DNA from: Cyanobacteria bacterium M_surface_10_m1_298
GTDB lineage: Bacteria; Cyanobacteriota; Cyanobacteriia; PCC-6307; Cyanobiaceae
DNA: 36,782 bases
Reading direction: 5' to 3'
Assembly (NCBI GenBank): GCA_016882485.1
Contig: VGPT01000013.1
Location: forward strand, 1-36,782
The notes beneath the pieces were generated by a model. That model was given only the letters and a program-made list of their open reading frames with translations. It did not search any database and was not told the origin of the DNA. Of this stretch, positions 20,278 through 29,589 are shown piece by piece. Every line of letters begins with the position of its first letter. The stretch's first letter is position 1. The position numbers and the translations under genes were made by a program.

Positions 20278-21894
20278 TCAGAGCTCTCCCCGGCGCAACG
20301 CTTCGGCGGCGTGATCGCAGGCCCGCCAGGTGATCGCCATCTCCGTGAGCGTGGGGCTCTGCCAGCCGGCGCTGGGCCAGCAACTGCCGTCGGTGACCAG
20401 CAGGTTGGGGGTGCGCCAGAGCTGATTCCAGCGGTTGAGAACCCCCTCGCTCTCCCGTTCCGCCATGGCGGCACCGCCCAGCTCATGGATGTAATAGCCC
20501 GGGGGCGGAGCCCCATCTGAGAGCGCCAGGCTGCCCTGCACCAGGGGCTCCACCAGGGGCATCACAAACAGATCGCTCAGGGGCTGGATGCTGCCGCCGG
20601 CGCTGCGCACCACCGCCTCCATCCGGGCCCGCATGTGCTGCACCATCGCCGCTTCGTTGTCGCCCCAGCGGCAGTCGATGTGGGCGATGGGGATGCCGTA
20701 GGCATCGGTGCGCTCGGGGTGAAGGCTGACGCGGTTGCTCTCCCGGCTGAGCACCTCCCCATGCCCGATCAGGAACCCCACCGCCGCCTCCCGGTTGCGT
20801 TTGAGCAGTTTCGGGGGATCAAAGCGCTGGATCCCGCACCAGAGCCCATAGCCCCGCAGGAAGCCATGGCTGCTGTTGGCCTCGAGGTTCACGGTGTTGG
20901 GAATGAAGCAGCTGCCCGCCCCGGAGAGCTCCGTGCTGCCGGGCTCCGCCTGCGGGGGCAGCGCAAAGAAGCAGCTGCTGGAGATGTGATCCATCAGCCC
21001 GATGCCCAGGCGCCCGCTCACGTCCTCCAGGTGCCCGTCGCGTTGGGAGTTCAGCAACAGGCGCACACTCTCAATCGTTGAGGCGCAGAGCACCACCAGA
21101 TCCGCCATCACCTGGAACGGCTCTCCGCTCCGCGCATCCACCGCCTCGGCCCCTTCTGCGCGGCCTGTGGCTGGGTTGATCAGCACCTGGCTCACCACCG
21201 CATGACTGCGCAGCTCCACGCGCCCCGTGGCCAACGCCGCGGCCAGGGCTCCCCCCTGGGAGCAGGAGCGGGGCCAGTGCGACCCGCTGCGCAGCTCAAA
21301 GCCGCGGGAGTGGATCAGAGGCAGATCGTGATCCCGTTGGATGCAGCGCTGCAGGTGTTCTTCTGCTGGGGTGAAGGGCAGGGGGCTCTGAAACTGGCCA
21401 TCGGGTAGTTGGGGCAGTCCGTCGCACTGCCCCTTCACCGCCAGCAGGCTCTCGAGGCGTTCGTACCAGGGCGCGAGTTCGGCGTGGCTGATCGGCCAGT
21501 TGAGACCATGGCCATCGCGCTCCGCCGCCTTGAATTCGTAGTCCGACAGGCGCAGGGTGATGCCTCCCCAGGTGAGGCTTTTGCCCCCCACTTGTCGACC
21601 CCGGGTCCAGAGGAAGGGGCGATCGCCGGGGGTGGAGTAGGGGTTGCGCTGTTCATCGACGAACAGCTCGGGATTGGCCTTCCAGTAGCCGGGATGGTTG
21701 GCGGCAATCCTCTGCTTTCCGCTGCTGATGTTCGCGAGCCGTTTCAGGCTGTTGAGGGGTTCACTGCCGAAGGCCTGCTTGATCTGCAGATCGGGTCCGG
21801 CCTCGAGCACCGTGACCCGTAGGCCGGCCTGGGCCAGAGCCATGGCGGCCACCCCACCGGTGGCCCCGGATCCCACCACCAGCGCGTTCGCCAT
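20278..21894 (-). CDS. GMC family FAD-dependent oxidoreductase
   Basis: This protein of 538 residues has an N-terminal dinucleotide fold (NALVVGSGATGGVAAMALAQAGLRVTVLEAG), the GMC pattern LWTRGRQVGGKSLTWGGITLRLSDYEF, and the C-terminal substrate domain ending with HELGGAAMAERE, NLLVTDGSCWPSAG and SPTLTEMAI. GMC enzymes oxidise alcohols such as glucose, choline or gluconate; the close fit to gluconate-dehydrogenase-like members suggests sugar acids, though WQSPTLT replaces the more usual QNPTLT. ATG 21894 starts directly at the FAD motif. It lies downstream of the tRNA terminator on the same strand. Confidence 0.88.
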   Translation of the reverse strand: MANALVVGSGATGGVAAMALAQAGLRVTVLEAGPDLQIKQAFGSEPLNSLKRLANISSGKQRIAANHPGYWKANPELFVDEQRNPYSTPGDRPFLWTRGRQVGGKSLTWGGITLRLSDYEFKAAERDGHGLNWPISHAELAPWYERLESLLAVKGQCDGLPQLPDGQFQSPLPFTPAEEHLQRCIQRDHDLPLIHSRGFELRSGSHWPRSCSQGGALAAALATGRVELRSHAVVSQVLINPATGRAEGAEAVDARSGEPFQVMADLVVLCASTIESVRLLLNSQRDGHLEDVSGRLGIGLMDHISSSCFFALPPQAEPGSTELSGAGSCFIPNTVNLEANSSHGFLRGYGLWCGIQRFDPPKLLKRNREAAVGFLIGHGEVLSRESNRVSLHPERTDAYGIPIAHIDCRWGDNEAAMVQHMRARMEAVVRSAGGSIQPLSDLFVMPLVEPLVQGSLALSDGAPPPGYYIHELGGAAMAERESEGVLNRWNQLWRTPNLLVTDGSCWPSAGWQSPTLTEMAITWRACDHAAEALRRGEL

Positions 21895-21961
21895 CAGGAG
21901 GGGGTGCTGGCGGGAGCGGAGGGGGTTCTGCTGGAAGGCATAACGACCAGAGGGAGGCAAC

Positions 21962-21996
21962 AAAAAACCCCGGCGCTTCAAAGAAGGCCGGGGTTT
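21962..21996 (-). terminator. Terminator of the initiator tRNA gene
   Basis: On the minus strand AAACCCCGGC (21996-21987) pairs with GCCGGGGTTT (21974-21965) across a 12-base loop and runs into TTTTTT (21967-21962). It follows the tRNA 3' end by 7 bases, so it ends the tRNA transcript before the GMC oxidoreductase gene. Confidence 0.9.
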
Positions 21997-22003
21997 CTGG
22001 AGT

Positions 22004-22080
<77 letters not shown>

Positions 22081-22153
22081 TCGACCTCAGAACCATACAG
22101 CACGGCCTTTCCCAGGGGCAACGCAGGCAGGATGGGTGGATCAGATCGGCTCC

Positions 22154-22807
22154 ATGGCCCTGCGCTTGCTGCTGGATTCGGCGGATCCCCTCGCCTGGGA
22201 TCAGTGGCTTCCCCTGAACCTGTTTCGTGGGGTCACCACCAACCCCACCCTGCTGCGCCGCGCCGAGCAGCCCTGCAGCATCGACAACCTCAAGGAGCTG
22301 ACCCAGCGCGCCTTGGCTCATGGGGTGCAGGAACTGCATCTGCAGGCCTGGGGCACTGATCTGCTCACCTGCGGGCGCGTGCTGGCGGATCTCGCCCCGG
22401 ATCGGGTCTGGGTGAAGCTGCCGATCACCCGCGCTGGCATCGAGGCGGCTCAACAGCTGCAGAACGACGGCCTCCGCATCACCTTCACCGCCTGCTACGA
22501 GCCCCAGCAGGTGCTCACCGCCGCTGCCCTGGGTGCTGATTACATCGCTCCCTACCTGGGTCGCATCAGCGATCAGGGCCGCGACGGGCACCAGGAGATC
22601 ATCACCATGCAGCGCTGCCTTGAGCGCCTCGGATCCACCACCCGCCTGCTGGTGGCCAGCCTGCGCAGTGCCTCCGATCTGCCCCGGCTCGCGGCCGAGG
22701 GGGTCGACACCTTCACGATCAGCCCTGCTATTGCCCTGGATCTGCTGCAGGTGGAGGCCACCGAAGCGGCAGCCCTGCAGTTCGAACTCGATGCCGCCGG
22801 CGCTTAG
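22154..22807 (+). CDS. Transaldolase-like / fructose-6-phosphate aldolase family protein
   Basis: The 217-residue protein is a short (beta/alpha)8 aldolase. Asp8 (LLLDSAD), GVTTNPTLL at 27-34, Lys88 in RVWVKLPIT (Schiff-base lysine), FTACYEPQQVLTAAALGADYIAPYLGRI and DTFTISPAI are the family motifs. Length and motifs fit the TalC/FSA-like subgroup rather than full transaldolase (about 330 residues). It either transfers dihydroxyacetone units in the pentose phosphate network or cleaves fructose 6-phosphate. ATG 22154 is chosen. It overlaps the convergent asparaginase gene by 4 bases. Confidence 0.88.
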   Translation: MALRLLLDSADPLAWDQWLPLNLFRGVTTNPTLLRRAEQPCSIDNLKELTQRALAHGVQELHLQAWGTDLLTCGRVLADLAPDRVWVKLPITRAGIEAAQQLQNDGLRITFTACYEPQQVLTAAALGADYIAPYLGRISDQGRDGHQEIITMQRCLERLGSTTRLLVASLRSASDLPRLAAEGVDTFTISPAIALDLLQVEATEAAALQFELDAAGA

Positions 22808-23784
22808 CGCCCGTTGTCGAAACGCAGCTCTCCGCTCACCTCCAGTTTCACCCCGGGGTTGGGGGCCAGGAACTGGCTGCCCAGTTCGTCAAGGGTGAGG
22901 GGTGTGAGCCATTCGAGTTGCTGCATCAGATGGAGGGCCACGGCGTGTTTGGCCCGGCTGGCTCCGTCTTCCACCTTGATCGCCAGACCCAGGCCCTCTC
23001 CGACCCGACTAAGGCACTGGATGCCTTCGGCACCTCCCTTGCTCAGCACCTGCCCGTGACTGCTGCGCATCACGGCCGTATCGAAGCGGCCCTCCCCGGC
23101 TACCAGATCCGGGTGGGCCAGCATCGAGCGGCTGAGGCGCTCCAGTTCAGGGTCCTGTCCGCCTCCGAGGTGGGCAAACAACAGGGCCATCTGGGCCAGC
23201 TGAAGCTGCAGGGTGGGGGCTCCGCAGTCATCCCGAGCGGTGACTAGCTCCGCGCCGGGCATGCCCAGGAGTTCGCCCACCCGCTTCAGCACCTGCTGCT
23301 GCAGGGGATGATCGGTCTGCAGATAGGTCTCCAGGGGCCACTGCATGCGCCGGCAGGTGGCCAGGAAGGCGGCGTGTTTGCCGGAGCAGTTGTGCTCCAG
23401 TGGGCTCTGCCGGCCGCTGGGGGTCGGGCACTGCAGTTGCTCGCTCTCAAGATCCGCCTTCCAGAGGATCTTGAAGGCCTCGCGGGCCTGGGCTGCCTCT
23501 CCGGCATGGGAAGCGCAGGCGATGGCCAGGGCCCGTTCGTCATGGTTGCCCTGGTCGGCGGCACCACTGCTGACGAACACCTGGGCTTGGAAAGGCTTGA
23601 GGGCCGATCGGATGAAGCTCAGCTGCTGGGGGTCTCCAGCGCGCATCAGCACCCGGCCGCGCTGATCGCAGACCACCGCATGCACCCGATGCAGCGACTC
23701 CCCGATTCCATTGCGGGTCAGGCGCACCTCCAGGGGCGGGACCCCCGGGCGGTTGCTGGATCCGAAGCTGCTGGAGAAGGTCAT
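22804..23784 (-). CDS. Type II-like asparaginase (Asparaginase_II family)
   Basis: This 326-residue protein belongs to the Rhizobium-type asparaginase family. Motifs are FIRSALKPFQA (57-67), LEHNCSGKHAAFLATC (129-143), RDDCGAPTLQLQL and MRSSHGQVLSKGGAEG. The family hydrolyses asparagine to aspartate and ammonia and is unrelated in sequence to the E. coli AnsA/AnsB enzymes. No signal peptide is visible, so it is cytoplasmic and would serve nitrogen recycling. Its start is adjacent to the stop of the CGLD27 gene, only 1 base away, implying one operon with CGLD27 and rsfS. Confidence 0.88.
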   Translation of the reverse strand: MTFSSSFGSSNRPGVPPLEVRLTRNGIGESLHRVHAVVCDQRGRVLMRAGDPQQLSFIRSALKPFQAQVFVSSGAADQGNHDERALAIACASHAGEAAQAREAFKILWKADLESEQLQCPTPSGRQSPLEHNCSGKHAAFLATCRRMQWPLETYLQTDHPLQQQVLKRVGELLGMPGAELVTARDDCGAPTLQLQLAQMALLFAHLGGGQDPELERLSRSMLAHPDLVAGEGRFDTAVMRSSHGQVLSKGGAEGIQCLSRVGEGLGLAIKVEDGASRAKHAVALHLMQQLEWLTPLTLDELGSQFLAPNPGVKLEVSGELRFDNGR

Positions 23785-23785
23785 G

Positions 23786-24304
23786 TCAGAGAGCCTGGCA
23801 GAGCCCGGTCGAGAGCAGCAGCAGGCCGATGGTGATCAGCAAGGCCCGCTTCAGGCGCTCCAGGATCGGCTTCACCTCGTGGGTCGCCACCAGCAGATCC
23901 TGCTGCCTCCAGGCCAGGGGTTTCTCCCAGACCTGTCCGTCGTACCAGCCCGATTCCTCGTATTCCACCGCGGTGGACATCAGGCGTCGCAGCAGGGTGC
24001 TCCAGCCGAGCCACTGCCGCACCAAGATCAGCAACGGCACCAGAAAGGCCCCGGCAGCCCCGGCGCAGGTGAGGGCCGGCAGGTCGTGCCGAAGGGTCCA
24101 GCTGCCGGTCGCCACCACCAGGCTGATGGGCATCGCGATCAGCCAACAGCGCAGCAGGGGCACCGCCAGACCCCGATCCCCGTTGCTGGGCCAGGCGAAG
24201 AACAGAGAGTTCTGCAGCTCCCGGAACTGCTCCAGGGGGCGCTGCTCCGGCGGCACCGGACAGGGCGTGTCGCTCAGCTCCGGTGCGGGATCGCTGCCAG
24301 CCAT
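23786..24304 (-). CDS. CGLD27 family membrane protein (DUF1230)
   Basis: This 172-residue protein contains NSLFFAWPSN, conserved in CGLD27/DUF1230 of cyanobacteria and plastids, then two hydrophobic segments (LLRCWLIAMPISLVVATGSW and AGAAGAFLVPLLILV), the motif STAVEYEESGWYDGQVWEKP and a final membrane segment (ALLITIGLLLLSTGL). In plants the family is needed in iron-limited or photosynthetic settings; the molecular function is unknown. ATG 24304 lies 22 bases after rsfS on the same strand. Confidence 0.85.
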   Translation of the reverse strand: MAGSDPAPELSDTPCPVPPEQRPLEQFRELQNSLFFAWPSNGDRGLAVPLLRCWLIAMPISLVVATGSWTLRHDLPALTCAGAAGAFLVPLLILVRQWLGWSTLLRRLMSTAVEYEESGWYDGQVWEKPLAWRQQDLLVATHEVKPILERLKRALLITIGLLLLSTGLCQAL

Positions 24305-24326
24305 CGGATGCCTCGGAACTGCGGCC

Positions 24327-24758
24327 TCAGGCCGAAGGAGCGTCGATCGAGCCTACGAAGCTCTCCTTCTCACCGTGGCCCCAGAAGGATTCCAGGTCGT
24401 AGTAGCTGCGCTCATCGGGGGTGAGGGCATGCACGATCACCTCGCCGTAATCCAGCAGGATCCAGCGCCCTTCCTTCTGTCCTTCCTTGCGCAGGGGCAG
24501 GCGTCCGCCGCTCTCCTCCTCGATCTTGTCTTCCACGGATCGGGCGATGGCGCGCACCTGCACATCGGAGAAGCCAGTGGCGATCACGAACCAGTCGGCG
24601 ATCGAAGAGATCTCCTCCACCCGCAGCAGCACGATGTCTGCAGCTTTGCGGTCGTCGCAGGCTTCGGCCGCCAGCAGGGCCAGTTGCTTGCTGTCGTCGA
24701 GATTGAGCCGGGGGCGGCTGGGGTCGGGACTGGGCTTGGTGGTCGGGGCCTCAGCCAT
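24327..24758 (-). CDS. rsfS: Ribosome silencing factor RsfS
   Basis: The 143-residue protein shows the RsfS/Iojap core: KQLALLAAEACDDRKAADIVLLRVEEISSIADWFVIATGFSDVQVRAIARSVEDKIEE, then EGRWILLDYGEVIVHALTPDERSYYDLESFWG. RsfS binds ribosomal protein uL14 on the large subunit and blocks subunit joining when nutrients are short. The first 20 residues are a proline-rich extension. ATG 24758 overlaps the DUF3318 gene by 8 bases, so the two are translationally coupled. Confidence 0.95.
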   Translation of the reverse strand: MAEAPTTKPSPDPSRPRLNLDDSKQLALLAAEACDDRKAADIVLLRVEEISSIADWFVIATGFSDVQVRAIARSVEDKIEEESGGRLPLRKEGQKEGRWILLDYGEVIVHALTPDERSYYDLESFWGHGEKESFVGSIDAPSA

Positions 24759-25386
24759 AGACGTTCTCGCTGCTCACGGAGTGACGGGATCCCTGCTGCT
24801 GTGCCATTTCAGCCCGGGCTTTGCCTGCACTCTTGCGCAGTGCCTCGAGGCGGTCTTCGTAGAAACCGCGCTTCTTCTTCTTGCGGGTCTGTTCCACCAG
24901 CTCCTTGAGGGCGCCGCCCAGGCTCTTGTAAGCGTTGGGGAGCGTGTACCCGAAGCGGGTGGCCAGGTCGATCGCCCGTTCATCGGCGGCGATGGCGTCC
25001 TGGAGGCGCTTCTCGGAATTGTTCTTGAGATAGAGCCGGTAGCCGGCGAAGCCCGACAGACCGAGGGCCATCAGCAGCAGCAGGCCGTCCTGCACCCACA
25101 GCTCTCCGATCGCTCCCCCCAGGCCGATGGCCAGAGCCGCCATCTCCCAACCATCCCGGGGCACCGAGTCGTTCTGGATGCGACCCACCTCGTGCCAGAA
25201 CAGCAGGTTGCGGTGGTCAATCGCCAGGGCATCCCACTTCTGAAGATCCAGCTGGATCTCCACCTCGTCGCGTCCGATCTCCTCGATCGTGATCAGCGGA
25301 GGATCGGCCGAGGCCGCGGCTTCCACAAACACCCAGCTCTGCATCTCGGGAGGCAGCAACCCCTTCAGGCGCTGGAGTTCGCTCAT
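24751..25386 (-). CDS. DUF3318 domain membrane protein
   Basis: This 211-residue cyanobacterial protein has the DUF3318 pattern: MSELQRLKGLLPPEMQSWVFVEAA, DLQKWDALAIDHRNLLFWHEVGRIQND and hydrophobic segments around MAALAIGLGGAIGELWVQDGLLLLMALGLSGFAGY. The tail is charged (EQTRKKKKRGFYEDRLEALRKS). Function unknown; the HNLLFWHEV stretch recalls zincin-like proteases only faintly. ATG 25386 starts the operon DUF3318-rsfS-CGLD27-asparaginase. Its promoter must share the short region with carB. Confidence 0.88.
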   Translation of the reverse strand: MSELQRLKGLLPPEMQSWVFVEAAASADPPLITIEEIGRDEVEIQLDLQKWDALAIDHRNLLFWHEVGRIQNDSVPRDGWEMAALAIGLGGAIGELWVQDGLLLLMALGLSGFAGYRLYLKNNSEKRLQDAIAADERAIDLATRFGYTLPNAYKSLGGALKELVEQTRKKKKRGFYEDRLEALRKSAGKARAEMAQQQGSRHSVSSENVYG

Positions 25387-25463
25387 CTGGAAGCATCAGG
25401 CGTGTTGCAGACAACACTAGCTACGCCTGGAAAGCAGGGCTGGTCTGCCCTTAACAGCGTTGG

Positions 25464-25490
25464 CCCGCCTCGCGTGAGAGGCTAGGCGGG
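25464..25490 (+). promoter_or_regulatory. Overlapping hairpins in the carB leader, possible attenuator
   Basis: CCCGCCT (25464-25470) pairs with AGGCGGG (25484-25490). A second hairpin GCCTC/GAGGC (25467-25471 with 25478-25482) uses some of the same bases, so the two exclude each other. Three T residues follow the longer one, 23 bases before the carB start. This is a plausible attenuation or stability element, but no leader peptide is apparent. An unrelated inverted repeat, CAGGCGT/ACGCCTG, lies at 25397-25429. Confidence 0.35.
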
Positions 25491-25512
25491 TTTGGCTGCT
25501 GGACGTCCACCT

Positions 25513-28500
25513 ATGCCCCGTCGCACGGATCTGCGTCGCATCCTGCTGCTGGGCTCAGGTCCGATCGTGATCGGCCAGGCGTGTGAATTCGACTATTCCG
25601 GCACCCAGGCCTGCAAAGCCCTGCGGGCCGAGGGCTTTGAGGTGGTGCTGGTCAACAGCAATCCCGCCTCGATCATGACCGATCCGGACATGGCGGATCG
25701 CACCTACATCGAGCCGCTCACCCCCGATGTCGTGCGTCGGGTGATCGAAAAGGAGCGTCCTGACGCCCTCCTGCCCACCATGGGCGGCCAGACCGCCCTC
25801 AACCTGGCGGTGGCCCTCGCCAAAGACGGCACCCTCGAGCGTTACGGCGTTGAGCTCATCGGCGCCAACCTCCAGGCGATTGAGAAGGCGGAAGACCGCG
25901 ACCTGTTCAAACGGGCCATGGAGCGCATCGGGGTGGCCGTGTGCCCCTCCGGCATCGCCACCACCCTGGAGGAAGCCGAGGCGGTTGGCGATCAGATCGG
26001 CAGCTACCCGCGCATCATTCGCCCGGCCTTCACCCTCGGCGGCAGCGGCGGCGGCATTGCCTACAACCCCGAGGAGTTCCGGGCGATCTGCATGAGCGGC
26101 CTCGATGCCAGCCCCGTGAGCCAGATCCTGATCGAGCAATCGCTGCTCGGTTGGAAGGAGTTCGAGCTGGAGGTGATGCGCGACACCGCCGACAACGTGG
26201 TGATCGTCTGCTCGATCGAAAACCTCGATCCAATGGGGGTCCACACCGGTGACTCGATCACCGTGGCCCCCGCCCAGACCCTCACTGACCGCGAATACCA
26301 GAGGCTGCGGGACCAGTCGATCGCGATCATCCGCGAGATCGGCGTGGATACCGGCGGCAGCAACATCCAGTTCGCGATCAACCCCGCCAATGGCGACGTG
26401 ATCGTGATTGAGATGAATCCGCGCGTGTCGCGCAGTTCGGCCCTGGCTTCCAAAGCAACGGGCTTCCCGATCGCCAAGATCGCCGCCCGTCTCGCCGTGG
26501 GGTACACCCTCGACGAGATCCTCAACGACATCACCGGCAAGACCCCGGCCTGCTTCGAGCCCACCATTGACTACGTGGTCACGAAAGTGCCCCGCTTCGC
26601 CTTCGAGAAGTTCCGGGGCAGCCCCGCAGTGCTCACCACGGCGATGAAGTCGGTGGGTGAGGCGATGGCGATCGGGCGCAACTTTGAGGAGTCGTTCCAG
26701 AAGGCGATCCGCTCTCTTGAAACCGGACATGCCGGCTGGGGTTGCGACCGCCCTGATCGCACCCCGGAGCGCTCCGAGCTCGACCGCGAGCTGCGCACAC
26801 CCTCCCCCGATCGCATCTTTTCGGTGCGCACGGCGATGGTCAACGGCTACTCCGACGCCGACATTCACCGCATTTCGGCGATTGATCCCTGGTTCCTGGC
26901 CAAGCTGCGCCGGATCATCGAGGCGGAACAGCGTTGGCTGAAGGGCTCGCGTCTGGAGGATCTCGATGCGGAGGTCTTCCTCGCCCTCAAGCAGCTGGGC
27001 TTCTCCGACCGTCAGATCGCCTGGGCCACTGGAGCCCAGGAGCTCGCGGTGCGTAACCGCCGCCAGAGCCTCGGGGTCAACGCGGTGTTCAAAACCGTCG
27101 ACACCTGCGCCGCTGAATTTGCCTCCACCACGCCGTATCACTACGCCACCTATGAGCGCCCACTGGAGCGTCTGCGTGACGACGGCACGCTTGAGCTGAT
27201 TCCACCGGAAACGGAGGTGCAGCCTGAAACCCGCCGCAAGGTGATGATCCTTGGCGGCGGCCCCAACCGCATCGGACAGGGCATCGAGTTCGACTATTGC
27301 TGCGTGCATGCCTCCTTCGCCCTGCAGGCGGAAGGCTTCGCCACGGTGATGGTGAACTCCAACCCCGAAACGGTGTCGACCGATTACGACACCTCGGATC
27401 GCCTCTACTTCGAGCCGCTCACCTTCGAAGACGTGCTCAACGTGATCGAAGCGGAGAAGCCTGAAGGGGTGATCGTGCAGTTCGGCGGCCAGACGCCCCT
27501 GAAGCTCGCGATCCCCCTGCTGCGCTGGCTCGAGTCCCCCGCGGGCCAGGCCACCGGCACCCGCATCTGGGGCACGTCTCCTGAGTCGATCGACAGCGCA
27601 GAAGATCGCGAACAGTTCGAAGCGATCCTGCGCAAGCTCGACATCCGCCAGCCCCGCAATGGCCTCGCCCGCAGCGAAGCGGAAGCGCGCGCTGTGGCCG
27701 AGCGGGTGGGCTACCCGGTGGTGGTGCGCCCCAGTTATGTGCTCGGCGGCCGCGCCATGGAGGTGGTCTACGGCGAGGAAGAGCTCAACCGCTACATGGT
27801 GGAAGCGGTGAATGTTGAACCCGATCACCCGGTGCTGATCGACCAATACCTCGAGAACGCCACCGAGGTGGATGTGGATGCGCTCTGCGATGCCACTGGC
27901 CGCGTGGTGATCGGCGGCCTGATGGAGCACATCGAACCCGCCGGTGTGCACTCCGGCGATTCCGCCTGCGCGCTGCCGTCGGTGAGCCTCGAGCAGGAGG
28001 CCCTGGCCACGATCCGTCAGTGGAGTGAGGCTCTGGCCCTGGCCCTGCAGGTGAACGGTCTGATCAACCTGCAGTTCGCCATTAAAGATGGGCTCGTCTA
28101 CATCATCGAGGCCAATCCGCGCGCGTCACGCACGGTGCCCTTCGTGGCCAAAGCCACCGGGGCTCCGTTGGCCAAGATCGCCAGCCGGATCATGTCTGGT
28201 CAAACCCTCGAGCAGATCGGTCTCACCGCGGAACCCAAGCCCCCTCTGCAGGCGGTGAAGGAAGCGGTTCTGCCCTTCAAGCGCTTCCCCGGTGCGGATT
28301 CGATCCTGGGGCCGGAGATGCGCAGCACCGGTGAGGTGATGGGCACTGCCTCCAGCTTTGGCCTCGCCTATGCCAAGGCCGAGCTCGGGGCCAGCGAAGC
28401 GTTGCCCACCAGCGGCACCGTGTTTCTCTCCACCCACGACCGCGACAAGCAGGCCCTGCTGCCGGTGGCCCAGCGCCTGGCGCAGCTCGGATTCCGTTTG

Positions 28501-28809
28501 GTGGCCACTGAGGGCACTGCCTCCAGCCTGCGCGAAGCCGGGCTCACAGTGGAGACCGTTCTGAAGGTGCACGAGGGCCGCCCGAACATCGAAGATTCGA
28601 TCCGATCCGGAGAGATCCAGCTGGTGATCAACACCCCGGTGGGTCGTCAGGCCGCCCACGACGACAAATATCTCCGCCGCGCCGCCATCGACTACGCGGT
28701 CACCACCGTGACCACCCTCGCCGGTGCCCGCGCCGCCGTGGAAGCGATCGCCGCGCTTCAGGGCCAGCAGCAGCTCGAAGTCACTGCCCTGCAGGACATC
28801 CACGCCTGA
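25513..28809 (+). CDS. carB: Carbamoyl-phosphate synthase large subunit
   Basis: At 1098 residues this is full-length CarB. Two homologous synthetase halves begin with [30 protein letters not shown] and [29 protein letters not shown], each with its ATP-grasp motifs ([46 protein letters not shown]). The C-terminal MGS-like allosteric domain ([41 protein letters not shown]) follows. It makes carbamoyl phosphate for pyrimidines and arginine, using ammonia from the CarA glutaminase, which is not in this window. ATG 25513 matches the family start. Confidence 0.98.
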   Translation: MPRRTDLRRILLLGSGPIVIGQACEFDYSGTQACKALRAEGFEVVLVNSNPASIMTDPDMADRTYIEPLTPDVVRRVIEKERPDALLPTMGGQTALNLAVALAKDGTLERYGVELIGANLQAIEKAEDRDLFKRAMERIGVAVCPSGIATTLEEAEAVGDQIGSYPRIIRPAFTLGGSGGGIAYNPEEFRAICMSGLDASPVSQILIEQSLLGWKEFELEVMRDTADNVVIVCSIENLDPMGVHTGDSITVAPAQTLTDREYQRLRDQSIAIIREIGVDTGGSNIQFAINPANGDVIVIEMNPRVSRSSALASKATGFPIAKIAARLAVGYTLDEILNDITGKTPACFEPTIDYVVTKVPRFAFEKFRGSPAVLTTAMKSVGEAMAIGRNFEESFQKAIRSLETGHAGWGCDRPDRTPERSELDRELRTPSPDRIFSVRTAMVNGYSDADIHRISAIDPWFLAKLRRIIEAEQRWLKGSRLEDLDAEVFLALKQLGFSDRQIAWATGAQELAVRNRRQSLGVNAVFKTVDTCAAEFASTTPYHYATYERPLERLRDDGTLELIPPETEVQPETRRKVMILGGGPNRIGQGIEFDYCCVHASFALQAEGFATVMVNSNPETVSTDYDTSDRLYFEPLTFEDVLNVIEAEKPEGVIVQFGGQTPLKLAIPLLRWLESPAGQATGTRIWGTSPESIDSAEDREQFEAILRKLDIRQPRNGLARSEAEARAVAERVGYPVVVRPSYVLGGRAMEVVYGEEELNRYMVEAVNVEPDHPVLIDQYLENATEVDVDALCDATGRVVIGGLMEHIEPAGVHSGDSACALPSVSLEQEALATIRQWSEALALALQVNGLINLQFAIKDGLVYIIEANPRASRTVPFVAKATGAPLAKIASRIMSGQTLEQIGLTAEPKPPLQAVKEAVLPFKRFPGADSILGPEMRSTGEVMGTASSFGLAYAKAELGASEALPTSGTVFLSTHDRDKQALLPVAQRLAQLGFRLVATEGTASSLREAGLTVETVLKVHEGRPNIEDSIRSGEIQLVINTPVGRQAAHDDKYLRRAAIDYAVTTVTTLAGARAAVEAIAALQGQQQLEVTALQDIHA

Positions 28810-28862
28810 GGGCGGTGGCTTCGCTCAACCCCCTACGCTGAAAAACCCGCGCCGAACCTGCC

Positions 28863-29540
28863 GTGACCGTTGCCCCCAGCCCCGCCGTGATCGCCGCCGG
28901 CAGCGATTGCACGTCTGCCTTCCGCGCCGCCTATGAGAACCGTTACACCTGGGAACCGGGTTTTGCGGGGTACAGCGGCCGTTGCATCTGGGAGCAGGAC
29001 GATCAGCGGGTGGAGGGCACCTTCACGGTGGGTGCTGATCTGAAGGCCCAAGTGGAGGGCATCGACAACGAAGAGATTCACAAGGCCATTGCCTCGCAGC
29101 TGTGGGAGGTGTGTATCCATCGGGTGCGCCGCAGCTTTGAGCAGACCCACGGCGACAACACCTTTACCGCCGGTGACACCGATGCGGTGGGCACCGAGGT
29201 GATCGTGGGCGGCAAGAACGCCGGGGATCGCTACCGCATTAAGGGCGACGTGGTGACGATGGTGCACCGCCACATCCACGGCACCGTGGTGACGATCTTC
29301 ACCGAGAGCACCACCGACACCGGCAGCGGCTATCTGAGCCACACCTACTCCAGCCAATACGCCGACCCCGCCAGCGGTGCGGCCCGCGGCGGCAAGAGCA
29401 GCTTCAGCGACACCTTCGTGCCCCTCGCTGGGGAAGGCCCCTGGGTGCTGAGCGAGCGGGTGGTGGCCACCGAAGCCTTTGGCGAGACCCCGGCGGGTCG
29501 TCAGGTGTTCCGTTTCGAAGACCTCAAGGCCAATAGCTGA
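28863..29540 (+). CDS. DUF3386 family protein
   Basis: This 225-residue soluble protein starts at GTG 28863 (MTVAPSPAVIAAGSDCTSAFRAAYENRYTWEPGFAGYSGRCIWEQDD). It is rich in beta structure with a run of TxxTDTGSGYLSHTYSSQY, fitting DUF3386, a cyanobacterial and plant-plastid family of unknown function. No signal peptide or membrane segment. It stands 53 bases after carB and 49 bases before the AGCS transporter, so all three could share a transcript. Confidence 0.85.
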   Translation: MTVAPSPAVIAAGSDCTSAFRAAYENRYTWEPGFAGYSGRCIWEQDDQRVEGTFTVGADLKAQVEGIDNEEIHKAIASQLWEVCIHRVRRSFEQTHGDNTFTAGDTDAVGTEVIVGGKNAGDRYRIKGDVVTMVHRHIHGTVVTIFTESTTDTGSGYLSHTYSSQYADPASGAARGGKSSFSDTFVPLAGEGPWVLSERVVATEAFGETPAGRQVFRFEDLKANS

Positions 29541-29589
29541 TCCAAAGCAGATGTGACACGATCCCGCCAGGTCTTGCCTGCGGGGTTGC

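Noticed and set aside
25555-27951. A 798-codon open frame on the minus strand
   Set aside because: It lies wholly antisense to carB. High GC in third codon positions of carB produces long open frames in this antisense phase, and the translation is His/Gly/Arg-rich without domains.
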